Below, piece after piece: positions 1 to 5,585 of a DNA stretch of 12,793 nucleotides (its first letter is position 1; the number at the start of each line of letters is the position of its first letter). Both the position numbers and the translations under genes were made by a program. The notes under the pieces are model-generated. The model did not search any database and was not told the origin of the DNA. It saw nothing but the letters and a program-made list of their open reading frames with translations. This stretch comes from JAZKIX01 sp040384645 (GTDB lineage: Bacteria > Pseudomonadota > Gammaproteobacteria > Burkholderiales > Burkholderiaceae_D): contig JAZKIX010000198.1 of assembly GCA_040384645.1 (NCBI GenBank), forward strand, positions 1-12,793. The letters are read 5' to 3'.

Positions 1-1025
1 AGCGGCGCGTCGGCAGTCAGGAAATCAAGGTTATGCCTGCTCTCAGGCCGGTCAGTAAAGTAATAGCGGACATGGTGCTCATATTGAACAATATCTTCCA
101 ATTCCATAACCTGATGATGCTTCAGCATATCGATACACCAGTTCAAGGTATGGAATGATTCGATTAATGCTTTTTCATTGCAACGCAATCCATTCAAATT
201 AGAACTCGACCCACTCGCAACACCGCCAAAACAGGATGTTTTAATTTGTGATAGAACGCAGGGAATTCCGAGATCGGTGGTGTAATCACGCAATTCAATA
301 TGCGCATTTGCCTGTTCCAATAGCTTTCTGATATTAGGTGTTGTGTTTTTCTTCAACTGTTCCATATCGATACGGGGCGCAGTCCGTTTTGAAAACCAAT
401 GCAGCGCATAGGCATCACGTTCAAGCACTTCTCTAAGGCCTGAATGAATTGCCATGAAATAGTTACTGCCAGCGGCCAATCCGGTGGAATATCCCTTATC
501 AATACGAGAATCTTTTGGCGTCAATGCTGAGTAATACATATAAACCAGACTCGCAGGCACATAAGTCTGTACGCCAGTTAAGACATTCACCCCCACAGTC
601 CAGGCAATTTGATCATCTGGTTGGGGCGCAGAAAACACGAACCCCGGCTTTTTATATTGTTCGTCCGAGAATCGGATAAAGCGCCGTGGATCGATCGCTT
701 CGTCACGTTCGCTTAATTGCGAAAAACTGCTGATCTTGAGATCTTTAACGTCGTAGACACACGCCGCATATCGCTCAACAGACTCGCCTACAGTGGACCA
801 AAGGCATTCTTCCAGTGTGAATCCGCAACCGGCGCCTTGCTTCATGTCTTTTGCATTGAGCCGGGTAAATTCGCTTTGTGGCGGCAATGCCAATGGATCT
901 TGAATAATGGCAAGTCCTACGAAAATATTCGCTTCGTCGGGGCTGCGTGGCAAGACCGAAATGTATTTGATCAGGCCATAATCCGGATCCACTAACTTAT
1001 CGAGTCTTTCTTTTAAAGTTAACAT
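1..1025 (-). CDS. YcaO-domain cyclodehydratase, TOMM/azoline RiPP biosynthesis, 3' end outside window
   Basis: The frame is open from an ATG at 1025-1023 through the window edge (about 341 codons; the C-terminus is missing). GGAG lies 5 bases upstream of the ATG. Seen: the YcaO ATP-binding signature S-x3-E-x2-E-R at about residues 77-85 (STVGESVERY), preceded by a Gly-rich G-A-G-C-G segment (64-68), and the second conserved block at about 180-205 (STGLAAGS..., then LREVLERDA). Known: YcaO enzymes use ATP to activate backbone amides so that Cys, Ser or Thr side chains cyclise to azolines in ribosomal peptides. The gene follows the E1-like partner gene by 34 bases on the same strand, as in split TOMM cyclodehydratases. 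A role in RimO/S12 methylthiolation, as for E. coli YcaO, is unlikely given that partner. The Pro-rich C-terminal tail typical of TOMM enzymes cannot be checked here. The substrate is unknown. Confidence 0.9.
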   Translation of the reverse strand, partial: MLTLKERLDKLVDPDYGLIKYISVLPRSPDEANIFVGLAIIQDPLALPPQSEFTRLNAKDMKQGAGCGFTLEECLWSTVGESVERYAACVYDVKDLKISSFSQLSERDEAIDPRRFIRFSDEQYKKPGFVFSAPQPDDQIAWTVGVNVLTGVQTYVPASLVYMYYSALTPKDSRIDKGYSTGLAAGSNYFMAIHSGLREVLERDAYALHWFSKRTAPRIDMEQLKKNTTPNIRKLLEQANAHIELRDYTTDLGIPCVLSQIKTSCFGGVASGSSSNLNGLRCNEKALIESFHTLNWCIDMLKHHQVMELEDIVQYEHHVRYYFTDRPESRHNLDFLTADAP

Positions 1026-1059
1026 AGTCACTCCGTATTAATATTTACCTGAGCCGGTA

Positions 1060-2037
1060 TCAGCTAACGCTTCTGACTGCTTGAAGCACTTGATTGTCGG
1101 GAGAAACACCACAAACGGGGCAACGAGGCAATCGAGTGACTACGCGGCTGCGCGATTCGTAATTGGCCATGTTGAAGGAATACAATTTCCCGGGCTCTAG
1201 CACATTAAAAATTTGATTTTTAATTGCTGCCAGCAAAAAGCCAGTGGAATAACTTACGAAATTTTTAAGCATTTCACTGTCTTTATATTTGCTGGTTGAC
1301 GACGTGGAGGCGCAGTTGTCCAGATAAGCATTGAATTCATCCACGTGATGCATATTGGCTTTTCGTCGGTGATACAGGCACTCAAAACAGGCTGACTCAC
1401 CAGGCACCACCAAGGGGCCAAGATGCATGGTTGCATCATTTAGATAGGCAAAAACCACTGCAATTTTTTTGGAAACATATTTTTTGTTTAGCTCACGCAG
1501 ATAATGAAAATTTTCATTATCTGCACAGCAAACAATCAGGGTGCGCGCATTGGAATCGGCCTCGTTCTGGAGCAAAGGAAAATCAACGTGCGAGGACATT
1601 TTCCTCATTGCATCGGCAACAATGCCATTGCCTTCAATAATCATGGAATTGAAATCCAGTTTTGACACGGTTTTTCCTTTTTCTGTAATTTGAAGACTCT
1701 GGAACCCTTGCTTTACTTTTCTACTCATCAAATCAATTTCCTTGAGTAAATAGTCATCGGGAAATATGTCTTCTTTGGGAATGACATAATTTTGCATTTC
1801 CATTAGCCGAAACAATTCTTCGACAAATTCTGAATTGATCGAACTTTCATAGCTCGCGTTTTTAATCGACTCAAATGAATTCGTGCCATTTAACTTGTCA
1901 ATCACTTCAATTACCTTATCGATATCCTTATCAAAGGTCATATTGATCTTATCTGGATTTCTGAGCTGCAATCTATTTTCGTCGACAAGCAGTACTGAAG
2001 TAACCGGGTGCAATATAGGGATATCGGTGTTTTTCAT
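1060..2037 (-). CDS. TOMM precursor leader-binding E1-like cyclodehydratase partner (C protein)
   Basis: Seen: a zinc-tetrad pattern of two CxxC pairs, CFEC (about residues 217-220) and CPVCG near the C-terminus, the first inside the hallmark segment GPLVVPGESACFEC. The first 90 residues form a small alpha/beta region expected to be the peptide clamp (RiPP recognition element) that holds the precursor leader. The middle is a degenerate ThiF/E1-like fold without an obvious nucleotide motif. Known: such proteins bind the precursor and deliver it to YcaO, stimulating azoline formation. I start at the ATG at 2037. The frame also extends ten codons to a TTG at 2067 that directly follows a stop; neither start has a strong ribosome site. 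The C-terminal stop lies 34 bases before the YcaO start, so the two are probably one operon. No SagB-type dehydrogenase is seen; it could lie beyond the left edge. Confidence 0.85.
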   Translation of the reverse strand: MKNTDIPILHPVTSVLLVDENRLQLRNPDKINMTFDKDIDKVIEVIDKLNGTNSFESIKNASYESSINSEFVEELFRLMEMQNYVIPKEDIFPDDYLLKEIDLMSRKVKQGFQSLQITEKGKTVSKLDFNSMIIEGNGIVADAMRKMSSHVDFPLLQNEADSNARTLIVCCADNENFHYLRELNKKYVSKKIAVVFAYLNDATMHLGPLVVPGESACFECLYHRRKANMHHVDEFNAYLDNCASTSSTSKYKDSEMLKNFVSYSTGFLLAAIKNQIFNVLEPGKLYSFNMANYESRSRVVTRLPRCPVCGVSPDNQVLQAVRSVS

Positions 2038-2063
2038 TTGAAATCGATCCGTTATTATGTTTT

Positions 2064-2177
2064 TCAATTATTCATGGCAAAGCTAGTCCAGCACATTTAC
2101 CCGACTGTCGAGCAATGTCTATTTTTTCTATTTAGTATCTTTGTAAAATATTTTTCTTTATTAGAAATCGATTTCAT
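2064..2177 (-). other. Candidate RiPP precursor frame, interrupted by one TAA
   Basis: One reading frame starts at the ATG at 2177 and encodes 26 residues: a basic N-terminal part beginning MKSISNKEKY and an end reading RHCSTVG. It meets TAA at 2099-2097, followed at once and in the same frame by an ATG for MCWTSFAMNN, ending at 2064. Joined, this would be about 37 residues with a charged leader-like half and a Cys/Ser/Thr-bearing tail, directly upstream of the E1-like partner gene. That placement fits a TOMM substrate. Against it: it is very short, has no good Shine-Dalgarno, and would need the TAA to be a sequencing error or recent nonsense change, or only one half to be used. Chance is a real alternative in this AT-rich stretch. 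Confidence 0.25.
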
Positions 2178-2229
2178 TTTGCGAGATTAGTCCATCTATG
2201 AAATCAACTATAAATTGATTTTCGTTATT

Positions 2230-2258
2230 AGATAATTGTGGTTAACCACAGTGTTCAA
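2230..2258 (-). promoter_or_regulatory. Possible promoter/operator of the TOMM genes, with 14-bp palindrome
   Basis: TGTGGTTAACCACA at 2237-2250 is a perfect palindrome. On the minus strand it sits between a -35-like TTGAAC (2258-2253) and a weak -10 candidate TTATCT (2235-2230), with 17 bases between them. A repressor site inside a promoter spacer is a common arrangement. The promoter boxes are weak; the palindrome is the firm observation. Confidence 0.35.
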
Positions 2259-2315
2259 TAATTTTTTTGAATATTTTTCCTACTCCAGAGAAACCGAGTG
2301 CGTACCAAGAATTGA

Positions 2316-2513
2316 TTGCCGTACGTCAATAACATCTTTGTCAGTGGTAGCGACAACGCATTAATTGCCGAGCGGCATTATTAATATGGAGAATGCGCGT
2401 CTTTTACCGAGCTGATAGAGGTGGTAATAGGCGTATTAATGAACCGCAGCAATATGGTGGTTGAAGATGCCGACAGGCAAATGTTTATCACCGTATTTAA
2501 GCTGCCTAATTGA
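2316..2513 (+). pseudogene. Decayed coding fragment of unknown family
   Basis: A plus-strand frame of 66 codons runs from TTG 2316 to TGA 2511-2513 and is broken by a single in-frame TAA at 2382-2384. The residues on both sides look protein-like, with NALIAERHY before the stop and FTELIEVVIGVLMNRSN then MFITVFKLPN after it. No start with a ribosome site is visible. I do not recognise the family. It may be the 3' remnant of a gene displaced by accessory DNA, or a chance frame. Confidence 0.25.
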
Positions 2514-2834
2514 CTTTCATTGAAACTAATCGACGACTGCTTATGTGTGAGTCACTGTCGAATGACAGAATAGATTTTCCGCTAGCGAGCACAGCAGCCC
2601 GCAGTAACCATTTGCAGATCAAAGCATTCACGCTGTTCTGTTGCCGCGGATTGATGATGTCAAGTGCCAAGGTAGGTACATGGCAGCAACCGACGTCCAC
2701 CATCGGGATGCAGGCTTTTTTGCCCCTAAAACAAAAAATAATACTCTCTGGTGTATTTTAAAAGGCCCAGCAAACACGTGCGGATTAGACTTGGTTTTTC
2801 TATATACTCCCCATTTTTAACAAAACCAGGGCTA
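2514..2834. other. Intergenic stretch without a convincing gene
   Basis: Open frames of 65-83 codons occur on both strands between 2506 and 2761, but they overlap each other, start at poor codons and give compositions with no recognisable motif. A loose inverted repeat, TGGTTTT/AAAACCA, lies at about 2792-2828. No terminator with a clear U-tract and no insertion-sequence ends were found. Confidence 0.4.
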
Positions 2835-3379
2835 TTAAGGGCTTAGTAGGCATGAAGGGCCAGCCCAGCGGACATCCTCACTGCCTCCGTTCCATCGCCC
2901 CGATATCGGGACGTGGGCCCTGCGGACGATGTACGCTGTGCCCTGATTCCAAATCCCGCCGCCGCCCTGGATCGTGATCCCTTGCAAAGTCACCTGCCCC
3001 GCCATGATGAAGAAAACCATGTTATGCCGTTGACCGTCCACAATCGTGTTCCCGACGCCATTGCCGACCAACGCTATCGGTGAACTGATCTTAAGTCGGC
3101 TGCCCAGCGCAATGGTCATGGCCGGCACATTGATCGTGTCACTGCCACTGCCCGCCGGACATTCGCCGGCAGACGCGCCCGATGCCGTATCCGTATTGGC
3201 AACCGTGATTGCCTCGCGCAAAGTACAAGCCCCATCATCTGTGACCGCATCCGAATTAGTTAAAACCGGGATCGTTGAGGCATATCCTGGCAAACCAAAC
3301 CGAGCGCGCTCAGCCTAAGTGCTAACGTTGAGATCACGGACAAGGTGGATTTCTCGAAAATTGCTTTTGCGTTGAACAT
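2835..3379 (-). pseudogene. Broken CSLREA-domain secreted beta-helix protein
   Basis: Seen: ATG at 3379, with GGGA upstream, begins a signal-peptide-like start (MFNAKAIFEK, then a hydrophobic STLSVISTLAL run to about 3300). The CSLREA domain is in another frame, running from a PGYASTIPV segment at about 3293: DDGACTLREAITVAN, then a beta-helix-like core with ITIQGGGGIWNQG. A frameshift close to 3295-3310 separates export signal from domain. After WNQG (about 2945) the sequence stops resembling the family and ends at 2835. Family members usually continue for hundreds of residues of parallel beta-helix. Known: the CSLREA domain marks the N-terminus of exported repeat-rich proteins with a Cys-x-Leu-Arg-Glu-Ala motif. 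Both ends being damaged argues for a pseudogene, although draft-assembly error could explain the frameshift. Confidence 0.65.
2899..2910. repeat. 12-bp perfect palindrome in the pseudogene tail
   Basis: CCCGATATCGGG is a perfect inverted repeat. It lies in the GC-rich block (about 2835-2945) that no longer resembles the CSLREA protein, so it may belong to inserted sequence. No function is assigned. Confidence 0.4.
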
Positions 3380-3807
3380 TTCCGTGTCCCTTTCCTCGTA
3401 AAGAGGCCGAACCGTCTCACCTGACCTGCAGCGCCGACCGGCAATTGGAATGCCTTCAATATGCAGGGTGGAGTTATTGTTTTTTCAAACGTTCAGCCCT
3501 GCAGCGCGGTTTCAATCAAGTGATTTGCCTGCAGCCGACAAACCGCAAACCGATCATTTCGACTGTTCAAGAAATAGACTTGGCGGCAATGATTGCAATG
3601 TGGATTGGCCGCAATATGCAAGGCGAAAGGATGCCGAAAGAGCGGCAATTTAGTAGCGGCCTAGACCGCCAATTGCAGACCAAGGGCATACGAACATGCC
3701 GCCCGATATTCAATCGATGACGCTACTATCTTTACTCCGCCATCGTTCATGGATCGTTCAAGAACAGCGCGCAGGCAATTGTTTCAAGCCCGTTTCTAGT
3801 GGATAAT
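3380..3807. other. Intergenic sequence ending at a contig edge
   Basis: There is no convincing gene. Two overlapping plus-strand frames (3445-3720 and 3450-3653) lack ribosome sites and recognisable motifs. The first part should hold the promoter of the broken CSLREA gene. Short GCGGCAAT- and CCGCCAATTG-like words recur between 3430 and 3680 without forming a regular array. The last bases abut the assembly gap. Confidence 0.4.
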
Positions 3808-3817
3808 NNNNNNNNNN
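3808..3817. other. Assembly gap (10 N)
   Basis: A run of exactly ten N joins two contigs. The true distance, and even the adjacency of the flanking sequences, is unknown. The ribosome-binding region of the next gene falls into it. Confidence 0.95.
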
Positions 3818-3823
3818 CCGCCC

Positions 3824-4069
3824 ATGAACGACATCACACTCCCCCCGCTGCCCGATCGGCTCTCGATTGATCCACGCAGCCCGTACCACGTCCCTGCCGT
3901 GTTCGAACACGAAGTAGGTATCAAAATCAACGACAAAGAACGCACCGACGTCGAAGAATATTGCATCAGCGAAGGTTGGATCAAAGTGCAAGCCGGCAAA
4001 GCCGTGGATCGCATGGGCAAGCCATTGTTGATCAAGGTAAAAGGCAAGGTTGAAGCGTTTTATCGGTAA
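3824..4069 (+). CDS. DUF3297 family protein
   Basis: An 81-residue protein matching the DUF3297 family over its full length. It has the N-terminal LPDRLSIDPRSP block, then VFEHEVGIKINDKERTDVEEY, then a SEGWIKV segment and a C-terminal VKGKVEAFYR. It is small, soluble and charged, with no signal peptide or membrane segment. The family is common in proteobacteria and has no established function. The ATG at 3824 lies six bases after the assembly gap, so its ribosome site and promoter cannot be seen. The length fits the family, so the start is probably right. It is the only gene besides the small one at 4758 on the plus strand, and nothing nearby suggests a pathway. Confidence 0.9.
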   Translation: MNDITLPPLPDRLSIDPRSPYHVPAVFEHEVGIKINDKERTDVEEYCISEGWIKVQAGKAVDRMGKPLLIKVKGKVEAFYR

Positions 4070-4095
4070 AACCTGCAGGTAAATTCGTAATCTCA

Positions 4096-4143
4096 GCGAT
4101 GCCACGTGGCAGGGATATCGAATGGCATCGCCATTCGCCTGCC
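4096..4143 (+). repeat. Compound hairpin downstream of the DUF3297 gene
   Basis: Several inverted repeats nest here. CGAATGGC-ATC-GCCATTCG (4119-4137) is a perfect 8-bp stem with a 3-base loop. GGCAGG (4108-4113) pairs with CCTGCC (4138-4143) around it, leaving a short bulge. TGCCACGTGGCA (4100-4111) is a perfect palindrome, and GCGATGCCA (4096-4104) can pair with TGGCATCGC (4123-4131). It starts 27 bases after the DUF3297 stop and could act as a 3' stabiliser or terminator, but no T-tract follows. Confidence 0.5.
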
Positions 4144-4757
4144 GCACAATAGAATCATGCAAACCTGTTTGCGTCCTGCACAGATGTCTCGCGCACCAAT
4201 TCCGGGCTACCCTATCGATCCGACGAAGACCTGATTAAAGCCATTTTTCACGCTGCGTCTAGCCATTAAAGAATGCTTTAACAGCCCCCTGCGACCATTA
4301 ATGCCATCCTAAATTGGCTGCACCTTGGACGTTTAAGAAATTTCTATGAATAGGCCAAAATGACCGGACAAACAAAGAACCGAAGCGATAGTTAGCGGTG
4401 ATAGATTGGATTGCCTCCCAATTGAAAGCTTTCCGGTTGAAGAACTAACTAGGCGGCAAATGCTGGGCTGGTGAAGTTTTAGCCCGGACTTAGACCAAGA
4501 TGAGCGTCACTTCACCCGGATAAGTATTCTGGTCTAACGACATCGGACCTTTTATGTTCAAAAAATTCACATGTTCACGTAACGCGAACATAGCAATAGT
4601 GCGAACAACCGATGCTTGGTTCAAGTTAAGTTTTGTTCGGATAGCGTGATCATCGCAGATGTGGCTTATCGTCCGTAGACACTTCAGTCTTCTTACCTCA
4701 TGATGGGCTTGCAGCAAGAGGAATCGTAGCTATTTATCTATAGAAACGGAGCAGGCA
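4144..4757. other. Intergenic stretch with no firmly supported gene
   Basis: The only long frame is a minus-strand one at 4490-4717, listed separately as doubtful. There is an inverted repeat ATGTTCACG-TAA-CGCGAACAT (4571-4591, 8 of 9 pairs) and a GGGCT/AGCCC hairpin near 4464-4484. The promoter of the small gene at 4758 must lie in the last 150 bases, but no clear -35/-10 pair was found. Confidence 0.4.
4490..4717 (-). CDS. Doubtful 75-residue hypothetical protein
   Basis: A minus-strand frame of 75 codons starts at a TTG (4717) without a recognisable ribosome site. The central segment, IRTKLNLNQASVVRTI, has a helix-turn-helix-like hydrophobic rhythm, but that is only an impression and no family is recognised. 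It lies divergently upstream of the gene at 4758, where a small regulator would make sense. The inverted repeat at 4571-4591 is inside it. It could equally be a chance frame. Confidence 0.2.
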   Translation of the reverse strand: MLQAHHEVRRLKCLRTISHICDDHAIRTKLNLNQASVVRTIAMFALREHVNFLNIKGPMSLDQNTYPGEVTLILV

Positions 4758-4979
4758 ATGAACGTCAAGAATGTGACGATAGCGAACATATATTGCGAAG
4801 AAATTTTTCGTGAAGTTTGCATTCATATCGAACCAAATTCAGACGATTACCGCGGTGGTTTTGTATGGTCAATCTGTCAGGATGAGAACGAGTTTGACCG
4901 TGGTCTGCCATTTACAAAAAAAGATGCATTGACCGAGGCGCGAAGAACTATTGGAAATTTAAATTTAAGTCTTGCCTGA
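4758..4979 (+). CDS. Small hypothetical protein convergent with vsr
   Basis: A 73-residue protein begins at an ATG with GGAG six bases upstream, a good ribosome site. The composition is soluble and acidic in the middle. The layout, an N-terminal strand segment, a central GGFVWSICQ and a C-terminal DALTEARRTIGNL helix, resembles small single-domain proteins of unknown function found in Burkholderiales, but I cannot name the family. No signal peptide or membrane segment is seen. Its last 15 bases overlap the end of vsr tail to tail, so the two genes share their terminal sequence. That is typical of compact accessory DNA, and the gene may travel with the restriction-modification island. No functional inference is justified beyond that. 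Confidence 0.65.
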   Translation: MNVKNVTIANIYCEEIFREVCIHIEPNSDDYRGGFVWSICQDENEFDRGLPFTKKDALTEARRTIGNLNLSLA

Positions 4980-5438
4980 AATTTCAATACCGAGCGACGT
5001 CGAATCATGCAGCCAATTTTCCAATTCGTCGATTACCAAATTGAAATCTTTTCTGGCACGGCCTTTAATCGCGCATTCCCATATCACGCCAAGCCTCCAG
5101 CCAGCATCCAACAGCTGGGCATGTACCAGGCGGTCGCGGTTCATGTTATTGGATATCTTGCCTAGCCAAAATTCTTGTCGGGTTTTGGGCGTGCTTGAAA
5201 GATGACAATGGTGTCCATGCCAGAAACAGCCGTTGACGAAAATCACCGTCTTATAGCGCGGCAACACCAAATCGGGGGAACCGGGCAAGTGCTTCACATG
5301 CAGGCGAAAACGCATGCCGCGTGCGTGCAATGCCTTACGGATAAGCATCTCCGGTTCGGTGTCCTTGCTCCTGATCGCACGCATGATCTTCGAGCGTATC
5401 GCCGGACTGAAAACGTCAACCAGAATAATTTCTCCCAT
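4965..5438 (-). CDS. vsr: Very short patch repair endonuclease Vsr
   Basis: Seen: the family start VDVFSPAIRSKIMRAIRSKDT, the catalytic-Asp block GSPDLVLP (Asp about 56), the signature FVNGCFWHGHHC (71-78), which supplies zinc ligands, active-site His and the intercalating aromatic pair, and a later Cys in WECAIKGR (122). At 157 residues it is of normal length. Known: Vsr nicks 5' of the T in T:G mismatches that arise when 5-methylcytosine deaminates, protecting methyltransferase target sites. It lies downstream of the cytosine-5 methyltransferase on the same strand, 139 bases away, as its expected partner. The ATG at 5438 lies inside an 18-bp palindrome and lacks a clear upstream ribosome site. 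A GGGAG directly after that ATG could serve a non-standard CTG start at codon 6, so the start is uncertain. Its 3' end overlaps the convergent small gene by 15 bases. Confidence 0.92.
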   Translation of the reverse strand: MGEIILVDVFSPAIRSKIMRAIRSKDTEPEMLIRKALHARGMRFRLHVKHLPGSPDLVLPRYKTVIFVNGCFWHGHHCHLSSTPKTRQEFWLGKISNNMNRDRLVHAQLLDAGWRLGVIWECAIKGRARKDFNLVIDELENWLHDSTSLGIEISGKT

Positions 5439-5454
5439 GATGTTTAACCATCAT
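5437..5454. promoter_or_regulatory. 18-bp near-perfect palindrome over the vsr start
   Basis: ATGATGTTTAACCATCAT matches its own reverse complement at 16 of 18 positions. It overlaps the start codon of vsr. On the minus strand its core reads TGGTTAA, close to the TGGTTACCA repeat at the methyltransferase promoter, so it may bind the same regulator and control vsr transcription or translation. Confidence 0.45.
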
Positions 5455-5570
5455 AGGATCAATTTAAATAAGCCGCCATTGTTGAATACAACATCGGTGA
5501 TTTCGCTCGAAATAAAAAGCGGCAATTGTGGCTAGATGATTACCGGCTATAAAATCGCCATACCAAGTAA

Positions 5571-5585
5571 CTGCATTTTATGCAG
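5571..5585. repeat. Small hairpin over the methyltransferase stop codon
   Basis: CTGCAT-TTT-ATGCAG forms a perfect 6-bp stem with a 3-base loop and includes the stop codon of the methyltransferase gene. No T-tract follows on the minus strand, so it is not a standard intrinsic terminator. Confidence 0.35.

Noticed and set aside
717..995. 92-codon plus-strand frame at the left end
   Set aside because: It is antisense to the YcaO gene, whose motifs are clear on the minus strand.
2506..2761. Overlapping 65-83 codon frames on both strands as a RiPP precursor or small gene
   Set aside because: No leader/core pattern, poor starts, and mutual overlap; nothing supports coding.
3445..3720. 91- and 67-codon plus-strand frames
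   Set aside because: No ribosome site, no recognisable motif, and two frames compete over the same bases.
4464..4484. GGGCT/AGCCC hairpin as an intrinsic terminator
   Set aside because: The stem is only 5 bp with an 11-base loop, and no gene ends nearby.
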